64,000 nucleotides of DNA, from assembly GCA_022447555.1 (NCBI GenBank), contig JAKVBF010000010.1, positions 110,641-174,640 of the forward strand. The letters are read 5' to 3'. The notes under the pieces are model-generated. The model searched no databases and had not been told where the DNA came from. It saw only the letters and a program-made list of their open reading frames with translations. Each line of letters begins with the position of its first letter. The stretch's first letter is position 1. This DNA is from Mariniblastus sp. GTDB lineage: Bacteria; Planctomycetota; Planctomycetia; Pirellulales; Pirellulaceae. A program made the position numbers and the translations under genes. Positions 55,221-64,000 of this stretch are shown piece by piece.

Positions 55221-58085
55221 TCAATCTGATACGACAAAGTTGACCAATCGGTCGGGTACCACAATCACCTTGTGAACCTGTTTCCCTTCCAAGAGTTCGC
55301 GGACACGTTCATGATCCCGAGCCTCTTTTTCGAGTTCGGCTAGGCTCAAGCCGCGAGCAACACTTATCCTCGCCCGGATTTTACCTTTCAATTGAACTGG
55401 GATTTCGACAACTTGTTCGGCAATCAGCGAGTCATCGTAGGTTGGCCATGCTTCATACGCCAGAGTATTCGAGTTTCCCAAGTGCTGCCATAGCTCCTCA
55501 CTTAAGTGAGGAGCAAACGGGGCCAACACCAGTAGGAATGGTTCCATCGCTGCCCGAGGCCGTTGTTTTTCTTTAGTGAAAAAATTGACGAACTCCATCA
55601 TGCGAGCAATTGCTGTGTTGAAACTGAGAGAATCGATGTCCAAGGTCACGGCTTTGATGGTCTTGTGAAGCACCCGCAACTGTTCTTCAGTCGGTTCGGA
55701 TTCGGTGATGGCCGGGTTTAAGGCTAATTCGTCCTCGCGTTCGTTGATGACCATTCGCCAAACGCGATCCAAGAAATTACGAACGCCGCTGACACCGGCC
55801 ATGCTCCATGGTTTTGATTGCTCCAGAGGTCCCATGAACATTTCATACAGCCGTAACGCGTCGGCCCCGTAATCCGCCACGACCTCATCCGGGTTCACGA
55901 CGTTGCCACGTGCTTTAGACATCTTGTGCGCCCGGGAGTCAATTCGAATCGTAGGATCTGATTTTAAAACGAACATATCTCCCTGTTTTTCGGTTTGATC
56001 AGCATCAAGCTTAACGATTTGCAGCAGGGAGCCATCCGATTTGGAGATCGGCTGACGTTCATCATTGGTCTCGACTTCTGCTGAGCTGACCCAACGTTCG
56101 TTGGCATTTCGATAGCCGGTGAACTCCATTTCACCTAGGATCATTCCCTGATTGACCAATTGCCCAAACGGTTCTGGGTGTGTCAGGTGCCCTCGATCAT
56201 AAAGAACTTTATGCCAAAATCGTGAATAGAGTAGGTGGAGGACAGCGTGTTCTGCGCCGCCAACATATAAATCGACTGGCATCCATTGCCGCTCTAGCTC
56301 TGGATCTAGAAACGTCTCATCATTTTCAGGGTCGATGAATCTTAAATAGTACCAGCAGGATCCAGCCCATTGCGGCATCGTGTTGGTCTCTCGCTTGTAC
56401 TTGCGACCATCGATGACTGGGTAGAGCCATTCGTCATTCGCTTTCTCGAGCGGTGGTTCAGGACGGCCGTGAGGCTTGTAATCTTCGATGAGCGGTAAGT
56501 CGATTGGTAAGTCTTTGGGATCGACGGCGCGGAGGGCACCCGTTTTATTTCCGTGTTCATCCAGTTCGTGTAAGATCGGAAAGGGCTCACCCCAAAAACG
56601 TTGGCGACTAAATAGCCAGTCTCTTAGTTTATAATTGACTGCTTTCCGTCCCCAACCAGCCTTATCAATGTCCTCGATGATTCGGGCTTTGAAGGTTTCG
56701 GTTTCCAAGCCATCGTAGATACCCGATCCAATGGCGATACCGGAACCGGTGAAGCAAGCCTTTCCTTTGAATAAGGCGCTGGTATCTATTTCATCACTAA
56801 CGACAGGGCGAAAAACAGGTTGTACCGGTAATTGAAAGGTCTCCGCGAACTCAAAGTCTCGAGTGTCGTGGGCAGGGACAGCCATGATCGCGCCGGTTCC
56901 GTAGCTGACCAGAACATAGTCGGCGATCCAGATGGGAATGGGTTTGCCGTTGATCGGGTTGATTGCGTAGCTCCCCGTGAAGACGCCGGTTTTTTTTGTT
57001 TTATCATCCTGTCGATCCCGATCGCTTTTAAATGCAGCCGCATCGATGTAATGTTTAACGGGTCCCGCTTGTTCCTCCGTGGTCAGTGTTTCTGCCAACG
57101 GGTGCTCTGGCGCGATCACCATGTAGGTGGCACCGAAGAGGGTGTCCGGGCGTGTGGTGTAGACTCTCAATTCTTGAGCCGTCGGTTTGCGAGGGAAGCC
57201 GTCATTCTCGCGTGTTTGCTTCCAGCTCTCAAAATCACTTTCGTCGCCGATGAAAAAATCAACCTCAGCACCAGTGCTGCGACCGATCCAGTCCCTTTGG
57301 AGCTTCTTGATTCCCTCTGGCCAATTCACGTTTTCCAAGTCGCTTCCTAAGCGATCTGCATACGATGTGATTCGTAGCATCCATTGTCGAAGCGGTATTC
57401 GTTGGACCGGGTGATCACCCCGTTCGGAGTAACCATCAATGACTTCTTCATTGGCCAATACAGTACCCAAGGCTGGGCACCAATTCACCAGCGCGTCGGA
57501 CTGGTATGCGAGCCGATGTTCATCCCGGTAGGCGGCTACACCCTCGGGGCCGGCTGATTCGATTGATGGGGGGATCGGCAGCTCGGCGATAGGCTTGCCA
57601 ACCTGCGAGGTTTCATCAAACCAGGTATCGAATAAAACGAGAAAGATCCACTGCGTCCAGCGAAAGTATGCGACATCGGTGGTGGCCAATTCGCGATCCC
57701 AGTCATAGCTGAAACCCAGCATTTTTAATTGCCGTCGGAACGTCGAGATGTTGGTTTCGGTTGATTCTCGGGGTGGCGTATTCGTCTTGATTGCGTATTC
57801 TTCGGCCGGCAGGCCAAAAGCATCGAAGCCCATGGGATGCAGCACGGACTTTCCTAGCATGCGGCTGTATCGTGCAACAATGTCGGTCGCCGTATAGCCT
57901 TCGGGGTGACCGACATGCAGGCCCGATCCGCTGGGGTAAGGGAACATATCTAAAATGTAGACCTTCTCTCCATCCACGGAGTCGGGAGTTCTGAAGGTTT
58001 TATTTTCAGCCCAGTAGCGTTGCCAACGAGGCTCAATTTCTGCGGGGTTGTATCGAGGCACGTGTGAAAATCCTTGTGATCTCAT
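55221..58085 (-). CDS. leuS: Leucyl-tRNA synthetase
   Basis: LeuS attaches leucine to tRNA-Leu. The 954-residue class I enzyme has the HIGH-type motif [12 protein letters not shown] (after FPYPSGSGL), the KMSKS motif in [13 protein letters not shown] and a large editing domain (about 230-430, with [11 protein letters not shown] after it). This is longer than E. coli LeuS (860) because of insertions in the editing and catalytic parts, as seen in Planctomycetes. The ATG at 58085 starts directly before [21 protein letters not shown]; an upstream in-frame TTG at 58091 is possible. Confidence 0.97.
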   Translation of the reverse strand: MRSQGFSHVPRYNPAEIEPRWQRYWAENKTFRTPDSVDGEKVYILDMFPYPSGSGLHVGHPEGYTATDIVARYSRMLGKSVLHPMGFDAFGLPAEEYAIKTNTPPRESTETNISTFRRQLKMLGFSYDWDRELATTDVAYFRWTQWIFLVLFDTWFDETSQVGKPIAELPIPPSIESAGPEGVAAYRDEHRLAYQSDALVNWCPALGTVLANEEVIDGYSERGDHPVQRIPLRQWMLRITSYADRLGSDLENVNWPEGIKKLQRDWIGRSTGAEVDFFIGDESDFESWKQTRENDGFPRKPTAQELRVYTTRPDTLFGATYMVIAPEHPLAETLTTEEQAGPVKHYIDAAAFKSDRDRQDDKTKKTGVFTGSYAINPINGKPIPIWIADYVLVSYGTGAIMAVPAHDTRDFEFAETFQLPVQPVFRPVVSDEIDTSALFKGKACFTGSGIAIGSGIYDGLETETFKARIIEDIDKAGWGRKAVNYKLRDWLFSRQRFWGEPFPILHELDEHGNKTGALRAVDPKDLPIDLPLIEDYKPHGRPEPPLEKANDEWLYPVIDGRKYKRETNTMPQWAGSCWYYLRFIDPENDETFLDPELERQWMPVDLYVGGAEHAVLHLLYSRFWHKVLYDRGHLTHPEPFGQLVNQGMILGEMEFTGYRNANERWVSSAEVETNDERQPISKSDGSLLQIVKLDADQTEKQGDMFVLKSDPTIRIDSRAHKMSKARGNVVNPDEVVADYGADALRLYEMFMGPLEQSKPWSMAGVSGVRNFLDRVWRMVINEREDELALNPAITESEPTEEQLRVLHKTIKAVTLDIDSLSFNTAIARMMEFVNFFTKEKQRPRAAMEPFLLVLAPFAPHLSEELWQHLGNSNTLAYEAWPTYDDSLIAEQVVEIPVQLKGKIRARISVARGLSLAELEKEARDHERVRELLEGKQVHKVIVVPDRLVNFVVSD

Positions 58086-58338
58086 ATCCAATTATGGATG
58101 GGTAGCATCGCTGGGGGCGCCGCTAACAAGCCTTATATCTTACCAAAATTGCCTCTCTCTGGGCATGTGTGAAAGCCAGTTAAAAGTTATGGATCCGTCA
58201 TGGAGAGAAACGGCGAATGATGTGAATTCCAACTTTGTCGGTAGGTTTTTTGATTTGATTGAGTAAACTGAAGTCTCTTAGAAAGGGCCACGCTGGGGCT
58301 ACGATGGGCCGTTTCGCAAAGGGTCTCCTTTGGGGCTG

Positions 58339-59229
58339 ATGGAAGTAAGCGATTTTGTTAAATGGCTGGTCCCTTTTCATTTGGTTCAATTTACATGGGT
58401 CGGAAGTCCATTGATTCGTAGAAGGTCAAGATATCTGTTAACGGAAACGCAGCGCGAAAAAATGCGTGTTGCTTGTCGCTTCAATGCCGACGTGATGGAT
58501 TTTATCAGACCCCATGTTCAACCTGGTGTGACGACTGGCAAACTGGATGAATTGATTCATGATTACACACTCGATCATGGACATACGCCGGCCTGTTTGG
58601 GTTATCCAGGTGATAAGTTTCCATTTCCCAACAGCTGCTGCATCAGTGTGAATGATATTATTTGTCACGGAATCCCCGGCGACTACGAATTGAGACCGGG
58701 AGACATTGCCAACGTAGATCTCACTTCCATTGTGGATGGTTGGCACGGGGATCAATCCGAGACGTTCCTGATTGGGATGGTTGACGCACATGTGCGAGAC
58801 GTTACCCAATGTGCTTTTGACAGTCTCTACCTTGCCATTGAGGCCATTCACCCAGACTGTCCCATATCCAATATCGGCGAAGCGATTGTTGAGCATGTTG
58901 CGCAGCATTACCCAGGATTTGGGGTGGTCGACAAATACATTGGGCATGGCATTGGACAGAGGTTTCATCAGCCCCCCAACATCCCCCATGTTCCCAATCG
59001 TCAATCTCGGCAGGAACGACTCGCTCCGGGAATGTGTTTCACGATTGAACCGATGATTAACGGTGGAACATCGGATACAAAATGCGACCGTTCGGACGGT
59101 TGGACGGTACGCACAACCGATGGTGCCGTTTCTGCCCAGTTTGAACACACGCTGTTGATGACCGAAACCGGTGTCGAAATCATGACACGGACTCAGACGG
59201 GACCTCAAGCGGGTCACACATTTCAGTAG
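58339..59229 (+). CDS. map: Methionine aminopeptidase, type I
   Basis: Map removes the initiator methionine from nascent proteins. The 296-residue protein has an extra N-terminal segment (about 35 residues) before ETQREKMRVACRFNADVMD. Metal ligands are seen: Asp residues in ANVDLTSIVDGWHGDQSETF, His in YIGHGIGQRFHQPP, Glu in CFTIEPMI and Glu in SAQFEHTLL, as in type I MetAPs. The HGIPGDYELRPGDI and PNSCCISVNDIICHG segments are family-typical. The ATG at 58339 is chosen over TTG at 58330. It is divergent from leuS. Confidence 0.95.
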   Translation: MEVSDFVKWLVPFHLVQFTWVGSPLIRRRSRYLLTETQREKMRVACRFNADVMDFIRPHVQPGVTTGKLDELIHDYTLDHGHTPACLGYPGDKFPFPNSCCISVNDIICHGIPGDYELRPGDIANVDLTSIVDGWHGDQSETFLIGMVDAHVRDVTQCAFDSLYLAIEAIHPDCPISNIGEAIVEHVAQHYPGFGVVDKYIGHGIGQRFHQPPNIPHVPNRQSRQERLAPGMCFTIEPMINGGTSDTKCDRSDGWTVRTTDGAVSAQFEHTLLMTETGVEIMTRTQTGPQAGHTFQ

Positions 59230-59491
59230 GCCAAATAGGCACGGTGAGAACAGGTTTCGATAACAGCGTGAGACAGAATTTTCTTTAGATTCGCGGAAAG
59301 CCTCGGATTGCCGAGCGATAGAGATGACCGGTTTTTTTAGTGAACCAGACTGCTTTCTGTTCTGTGATAGCAAGGAAGGGCCGGTTCGTATTGTTTGCGA
59401 AGGTCGATTTCGCTACAAATCCGCAGCCTGAGTTCATTTCCTCCGTTTTGGAAAATAGCCAGCGGATCGTAACGCGGAATTTCAGATTCAT

Positions 59492-61006
59492 ATGCGCTTG
59501 TTAGCAACCCTCCTTTTGACGCTCTTATTCGGTCTATCAACCGCGGCTAACCTTGCTTGCGCTCAGAACATGGTTGAATTCCCCTATCAGGCGAATGTGA
59601 TCTCCGACGAAGCGCTGGTTCATTCTGGGCCGGGTGACGTTCATTATCCTACAGATCAACTATCAGCAGGTGCGCTGGTTGAAGTCTATCGGCATGATCC
59701 CGGAGGTTGGTGCGCTATTCGGCCCGTCGTGGGTAGCTTTAGTATGGTTCCAAGGGAATCCATTGAAGAGATGGAAGAAGCTTTAGGGCGGGTTACGAAA
59801 GATGGTGTTCCAGCTTGGGTAGGCACTCGTATGGGAAACGCATCAGAGCCCATGTGGCAGGTTAAATTAAAACAAGGTGAGACGGTCGAAATATTAGGTA
59901 AATTAAAATGGGATAGTCCTGACGAGCCACCCGTTAATTGGTATCAAATAGCTCCTCCAGCAGGTGAGTTTCGTTGGATCAAGATTTCCGAAATAGAACG
60001 GTCCCGTCCGTTACCGAAGGTGGCTCAAGAAATCGGTAGCTCGCTGAGTGAAACGGATTCGGTCGTTTCCGAGCCCCGATTCGATTCGTTTGTACGGTCG
60101 GCTGGATTTGAGACGAATCAAACTCAAGTGAGCGGTTTGGCAAGACAGCGAACTTCACAGCCGGGTACAGGATCGAATTCTGGTTGGAGGCGTTCCAGTC
60201 GCCCGATTCGCGTGGCCAATGATGGCGGTCCGAGTGCTTTGCCTCGGAACTTTCACGACGTTCCGGTCTCTACCGCTGGAATGGGAACTGTTGCACAAGT
60301 GGATCACTGGTTCGAAGCCGGTAATGCCTCGTCGGCTTCGCGTGCGGCACGATTTGCAGATGCTCGTCTCGCAGATATTAACGAGCAACCGATGATGCCT
60401 TCGCTTGACATGACCGGTAACTCAGGTCGCAATCGATTACAGACCCCTGCCATGATGCCTCCCATTGGTGATTTGACACAGCGTTTGACCGACCTAGAAC
60501 TGGCTCTCACACAAGAGATGTTGGAAGCGCCAACAAGTTGGGCGCTGTCGCCCTTGATTCATCAAACTCAAGCAGTTTACCAAAGCTCGCAAGACGCCAA
60601 AGAAAGAGAACAGGCGGAACGTCTTCTTTATAAGCTGCGAAATTGCCAACAACTTCAATCAAAAATGTTGAATCCCAAGAAACTCATAGGGTCGGGTTTC
60701 AAGTCAACATCGGCAACCCTGCCGATTGGAACGGGTATCGATCAGCAGGTGCAAATGGGAACCATTTATGACGCCTACGGTTGGTTGGATAAATTAGTTC
60801 GTGATTCAGGAAAGTCTCCCTCAACATTCGTGATCAAAGATGACTCCGGGAAAATCACCCACCATGTTTCGCCAGCTCCGGGTTTGAATCTCCACCGTTA
60901 TCTACGGCAAAAAGTTGGCGTGATTGGACAGCGAGGTTTTCACCAACAGTTGCGTCTGGATCATGTCACCATCGAGCGAGTGGTCGTGTTGCAAAAGCGC
61001 CGCTAG
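59492..61006 (+). CDS. Exported SH3-like domain protein
   Basis: The 504-residue protein has a signal peptide (MRLLATLLLTLLFGLSTAANLAC..). Residues about 28-90 look like a bacterial SH3 domain (VISDEALVHSGPGDVHYPTDQ, then GALVEVYRHDPGGWCAIRP). A second similar copy spans about 100-170 (VPAWVGTRM..PMWQVKLKQGETVEILG). The rest is low in recognised motifs and ends with a globular-looking stretch (YDAYGWLDKLVRDSG). SH3 domains of this type bind peptidoglycan or protein ligands; the target is unknown. Single gene, followed after about 300 bases by another exported protein. Confidence 0.78.
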   Translation: MRLLATLLLTLLFGLSTAANLACAQNMVEFPYQANVISDEALVHSGPGDVHYPTDQLSAGALVEVYRHDPGGWCAIRPVVGSFSMVPRESIEEMEEALGRVTKDGVPAWVGTRMGNASEPMWQVKLKQGETVEILGKLKWDSPDEPPVNWYQIAPPAGEFRWIKISEIERSRPLPKVAQEIGSSLSETDSVVSEPRFDSFVRSAGFETNQTQVSGLARQRTSQPGTGSNSGWRRSSRPIRVANDGGPSALPRNFHDVPVSTAGMGTVAQVDHWFEAGNASSASRAARFADARLADINEQPMMPSLDMTGNSGRNRLQTPAMMPPIGDLTQRLTDLELALTQEMLEAPTSWALSPLIHQTQAVYQSSQDAKEREQAERLLYKLRNCQQLQSKMLNPKKLIGSGFKSTSATLPIGTGIDQQVQMGTIYDAYGWLDKLVRDSGKSPSTFVIKDDSGKITHHVSPAPGLNLHRYLRQKVGVIGQRGFHQQLRLDHVTIERVVVLQKRR

Positions 61007-61305
61007 AGTCGAGCCGTTAGTGGCGCTTGATCAAGTTTTCGGAGGGTTTTGAGGAATCGCTATTCAGCGGCCCTGTCCGACTCACTTTGCCTCTCTTTTT
61101 TGATAGCATTTGCTGCTAGCCCTAACCATCCATGGCTGGTACTGGGAAGCCATGCGATTTCTTGCGCGCTTTGGGGGCGACCTCTCAAAAAAACTGTTTC
61201 GGCCGAACGAGAGTGGCCGAACTAATCGTACTAAGCGTCTTTGTGTTTCGACAACTTGGCGCGGGGTCTCTTGGACTCCGTTTTTCATACGCTCCGGAAT
61301 CACTA
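61007..61305. other. Intergenic region before exported protein gene
   Basis: About 300 bases between two exported-protein genes. It holds a long in-frame extension of the next gene without protein-like features, and two copies of GGCCGAAC about 20 bases apart (61199-61221). No gene recognised. Confidence 0.35.
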
Positions 61306-62421
61306 ATGAAGAATCGTCTCGTCATTTGCACCTCCAAAGTGACCTTTTGGATTTTCATTTGCGTTGTGATTTTGGTGATATCTACCCCATCGCAAGCGAT
61401 GGAGCAGCTGACTTCCGGGACCTCTTCCAAGCAGGCGCGGCAGCAGGCGCTCCAGTCGGTTCCTTATGATCAATTGAATCAGCAGACGCGAACGAAGATT
61501 AGAGAGGTACTCGAGAAACCCAGTATCTATCGTCGTCTGCCGATTACGGAAATTGATATCGAATCGGATTATTTTGTCTTTCTTGTGCGGCATCCCGAGG
61601 TCATTGTCAACATTTGGCAAATCATGGGTATTACCCAAATGAAAGCAGAGCGAATCGGACCTTTCGAGTTGCGTACCGATGATGGGCAAGGGGCGGCTAG
61701 TGATGTAGAACTCGTCTACGGCAGTGAAAACACGCACATCTACTATGCTACCGGAAGTTACGAAGGGCCGATTCTGAAAAAGAAGATCTTGGGACGATGT
61801 GTCATGATCCTGAGAACCGAATACCAACGAGGATCCGACGGTGCCTCGCGGGCCAAATGTTCTTTAGATGTGTTCTTGAAAGTCGATAACACAACGGCCA
61901 GTTTAGTTGCCAAAACGTTAAACCCAATCGTAGGTACGACTGCTGACCACAACTTCGTTGAATCATTGAATTTTCTTCAACGTCTGAATGAAACAACGGA
62001 AAAGAACGGTGCTGGTGTTCAACGAATGGCGGGACGGTTACGAAATATCAATCCTCAAGTGAGAGGCGAATTTGTAAAACTTGCCGGTCAGGTTTACCAG
62101 CGCCACGCTCATCTAAAGGGCGCTCCCAGTACCCGATCCAATAGTTCTTATCCGGTTCAGCCCTCCAGTTTTCAGGCTGCACCCTACCCTTCGGTAACGC
62201 CCATGCCAGGCAGTCACCCGACCACAATAAATCCGTCCACGATGCCGTATCCAGCGACGGTCCCCCTGCGGCAGTCAGGAGCTTATCGGTTGAATGGAAA
62301 CGTGCGTTACCCCTATTATCAGATGCCCCAGGATCAAGGGGTTCAGAAGGCCAGCTATTGGTCTTCTCAAGGTGGACCGGCCCCGCGGATCTCGTATCCT
62401 CGACAGCGATTCCTGCGCTGA
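61306..62421 (+). CDS. Exported protein of unknown function
   Basis: The 371-residue protein starts MKNRLVICTSKVTFWIFICVVILVIST, a clear signal sequence. The mature part has a conserved-looking core (about 70-230): YRRLPITEIDIESDYFVFL, GPFELRTDDGQGAASDVELVYGSENTHIYYATG, SLDVFLKVDNTTASLVAKTL. The last 100 residues are Pro/Ser/Tyr-rich (PYPSVTPMPGSHPTTIN) without folding signals. I do not recognise the family. The ATG at 61306 is preferred because it places the signal peptide at the N-terminus; an in-frame ATG at 61132 lies far upstream. Confidence 0.65.
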   Translation: MKNRLVICTSKVTFWIFICVVILVISTPSQAMEQLTSGTSSKQARQQALQSVPYDQLNQQTRTKIREVLEKPSIYRRLPITEIDIESDYFVFLVRHPEVIVNIWQIMGITQMKAERIGPFELRTDDGQGAASDVELVYGSENTHIYYATGSYEGPILKKKILGRCVMILRTEYQRGSDGASRAKCSLDVFLKVDNTTASLVAKTLNPIVGTTADHNFVESLNFLQRLNETTEKNGAGVQRMAGRLRNINPQVRGEFVKLAGQVYQRHAHLKGAPSTRSNSSYPVQPSSFQAAPYPSVTPMPGSHPTTINPSTMPYPATVPLRQSGAYRLNGNVRYPYYQMPQDQGVQKASYWSSQGGPAPRISYPRQRFLR

Positions 62422-62588
62422 GATCACGCTGTTATCGCCAAATCGTCAGCTCGTTTTGGAACGGCTTTCACGTTGACCAGAGGCTTCGATTACGTGTCTT
62501 GCCATTGCCACTGATGGATCGGTCGTCAATGGGTTATGATCATCGGTTCAATGGAAAGAATCAGACTGCGGTAGGGAGTGGATGCGGG

Positions 62589-62798
62589 ATGGCGACAATG
62601 ACGCGAGAAGACCTCGTAAGATTGGTTGAGAAGATTCGACGAGAAAGTGGCTGCATCGTTGACCTTGATGCGTTGATCTCCCGGTTTGAGGCGAATGTGC
62701 GAGACCCCGCAAGCAGCGCGTTTATTTTTGAATCCCCAACGGGACGCCTATTATCAGCGACGGAAGTGGTCGAACGGGCGATGAAATCAACTTCTTGA
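62589..62798 (+). CDS. Small hypothetical protein
   Basis: The 69-residue protein MATMTREDLVRLVEKIRRES.. has a helical N-terminus, then CIVDLDALISRFEANVRDPA and a short C-terminal part. There is no signal peptide. The sequence is protein-like with regular heptad spacing. An in-frame start at 62358 would overlap the previous gene and is rejected. It converges with the small membrane protein gene, with one base between the stop codons. Function unknown. Confidence 0.55.
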   Translation: MATMTREDLVRLVEKIRRESGCIVDLDALISRFEANVRDPASSAFIFESPTGRLLSATEVVERAMKSTS

Positions 62799-62799
62799 A

Positions 62800-62985
62800 T
62801 CACTTACCGTGGTTTGCATCCTTGGAGCAATCAAGCTCATTTCTATCCTGCCACGCCCAAATCGCACCGACCAAGGCGATGACGAGAGTAAAAACGATTG
62901 ATCCACCCAAGTGTATTCCATCAAGGTTCCGCTCAAGAGCCGTATGATGATCGCGGGAAAAACCACAGATCACTAAATTATACAT
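62800..62985 (-). CDS. Small membrane protein
   Basis: The 61-residue frame has a polar start (MYNLVICGFSRDHHTALERN) and one clear transmembrane span (about residues 27-47, GSIVFTLVIALVGAIWAWQ). Its tail is charged (DRNELDCSKDANHGK). The stop codon lies one base from the stop of the gene at 62798. A real gene is plausible but the N-terminal part is not typical. Family unknown. Confidence 0.4.
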   Translation of the reverse strand: MYNLVICGFSRDHHTALERNLDGIHLGGSIVFTLVIALVGAIWAWQDRNELDCSKDANHGK

Positions 62986-63168
62986 GCTTCCTCTTAAGAC
63001 ACTTCGAGCAGCAGCAGGTGGGTTGATTTAAGACTTCTGTAAATCAAATGCCCAATTCTTGAGTCTCACATCAGTCTATTGGAAACGCAAGCTTATGAAG
63101 AGGAGTGCTGGGCACCTTTAGTACCAATCCTTCGCGGATCATTCTAGAGATTCATCTTGGGGCTGGCG

Positions 63169-63501
63169 TTAAACCATTCGACTTTTAGCCATTGCCTCTT
63201 CGGCTTTTTGAATGAAGACAGGATCCCGAGTCCCCTCGAAAGCCCTCTGATAGGTGACGCTTAAAGCGGACCAGTTGAACTGATCTTCGGGTTCTATTTC
63301 GACTACCCGTTCTGCGTGATGGCAGCTCTTTTCATGCTCCTCGGTTTGATGATAAAGCACGCTCAAGGCCATGTGACCGCGAACGAATCGTTCATCCAAC
63401 TGAATGGCTTCAGTTAGTTTTGCGATTGCTTCCTGAGTCTTGCCTTCCAGCTTGAGCTGGTCCGCTTCTTTTTCCAACGCGAGTGCTTGTTCTTCGGTCA
63501 T
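63169..63501 (-). CDS. Small TPR protein
   Basis: The 110-residue protein has about two and a half tetratricopeptide repeats: ALEKEADQLKLEGKTQEAIA, AIQLDERFVRGHMALSVLYH and EHEKSCHHAERVVEIEPEDQ. There is no signal peptide, so it is a cytoplasmic protein-interaction module. It is downstream of ppdK on the same strand, but a terminator at 63588-63612 separates them, so it should have its own promoter. The partner is unknown. Confidence 0.75.
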   Translation of the reverse strand: MTEEQALALEKEADQLKLEGKTQEAIAKLTEAIQLDERFVRGHMALSVLYHQTEEHEKSCHHAERVVEIEPEDQFNWSALSVTYQRAFEGTRDPVFIQKAEEAMAKSRMV

Positions 63502-63587
63502 GGGGTTTAGTTCATCAAGAGAGGTGACGGATTTATAGAATTATCGCGAAGCTGCACAATATTCCAAGGTCTCCAATGCAGAGCGGT

Positions 63588-63612
63588 AAAAAAATCCCGG
63601 TTAAAACCGGGG
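63588..63612 (-). terminator. ppdK terminator
   Basis: On the minus strand: CCCCGG-TTTTAA-CCGGGA followed by T, about 95 bases downstream of the ppdK stop codon. The DNA next to it (63613-63650) has two copies of TTTGGGTTT. Confidence 0.8.
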
Positions 63613-63706
63613 TTTGGGTTTAACCGAGATTTGGGTTTGCTTTTACCAAGAGAGGCGCTGTCGTAATGGTCGGCTCACTATTGGAAAGCCTTTCAATATT
63701 TCCATT

Positions 63707-64000
63707 CTATCGTTTACTCTTCAGCGCTGCCTGAGCTGCCGAAAGGCGAGCGATCGGTACTCGAAATGGAGAACAGCTGACGTAATCCAGTCCGACTTTG
63801 TGGCAGAAATGGATTGAGTCTGGATCACCTCCGTGTTCGCCACAAATCCCCACCTTGAGGTTTTTCCGAGCGGCTCGGCCCTTCTGAACGCCCATCTCAA
63901 CCAATTGGCCCACGCCCGTTTGGTCAATTGAGACAAACGGATCGTTGGGGAGGATTTCTTTATTGAGGTATTCAGGAAGGAAACTTCCGATGTCATCTCG
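63707..64000 (-). CDS. ppdK: Pyruvate phosphate dikinase, 3' part
   Basis: The last 97 codons of the gene are present; the rest lies outside the window. The C-terminal catalytic domain is clear: [45 protein letters not shown] with the catalytic Cys, then [20 protein letters not shown]. PpdK interconverts pyruvate and phosphoenolpyruvate with ATP, AMP and pyrophosphate. It thus complements pfkA and pyruvate dehydrogenase in this window. Its own terminator follows. Confidence 0.95.
   Translation of the reverse strand, partial: RDDIGSFLPEYLNKEILPNDPFVSIDQTGVGQLVEMGVQKGRAARKNLKVGICGEHGGDPDSIHFCHKVGLDYVSCSPFRVPIARLSAAQAALKSKR

Overview
This 64 kb window comes from a chromosome of a member of the Planctomycetota, most likely a Pirellulaceae-like (Pirellulales) bacterium. 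The evidence is a DUF1559 secreted protein with a prepilin leader, the small basic protein family of Planctomycetes/Verrucomicrobia/Chlamydiae, an arylsulfatase, a homodimeric-type aceE, a long aspartate kinase with four ACT domains, many signal-peptide proteins of unknown function and a base composition close to 50% GC. No rRNA, tRNA, CRISPR array, prophage or insertion sequence was recognised. This is mostly core chromosome with some lineage-specific envelope genes.

Layout: (1) 1-5.6 kb: 5' end of a Na+/alanine symporter gene, divergent from a SufR-like Fe-S regulator, then sufC-sufB-sufD and a Rieske ferredoxin. (2) 5.6-7.4 kb: tmk-holB on the minus strand. (3) 7.9-14.9 kb: a Cys/Tyr-rich secreted protein, aceE-aceF, and a convergent outer-membrane protein. 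(4) 15.3-23.8 kb: a short secreted ORF, lysC, a sugar ABC transporter operon (permease-binding protein-permease, no ATPase), tyrS and an S10 carboxypeptidase. (5) 24.3-32.5 kb: large surface or repeat proteins: a beta-barrel/beta-helix protein, a 999-residue TPR protein with zinc ribbon and GYF-like end, and a seven-EF-hand protein with Ser/Arg linkers. (6) 32.6-38.2 kb: HhH protein, uvrB, small ORFs, the DUF1559 protein and a phytase-like esterase. (7) 38.6-45.4 kb: zinc metallopeptidase, ATP-grasp ligase and membrane protein in one tight operon, then an M61 PDZ-protease and mqo on the minus strand. (8) 45.9-50.1 kb: small proteins, overlapping pfkA-udk, and a sulfatase. (9) 50.2-59.2 kb: rpoD, a J-domain protein, rnpA, yidD, mutY, leuS and map. 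(10) 59.5-64 kb: two secreted proteins, small ORFs, a small TPR protein and the 3' end of ppdK.

Central metabolism is well represented: PfkA, PpdK, pyruvate dehydrogenase E1/E2 and malate:quinone oxidoreductase. The most promising unexplained system is the translationally coupled metallopeptidase / Ddl-fold ATP-grasp ligase / polytopic membrane protein operon at 38.6-41.7 kb, because the ligase differs from true D-Ala-D-Ala ligases at the expected substrate loops. Other oddities are a sulfatase with Cys in place of the signature Pro, a MutY with Glu in place of the catalytic Asp, a SufR-like gene with no usual start codon in front of its DNA-binding domain, a possible leader uORF and stem before aceE, and a 38-residue membrane protein next to uvrB.
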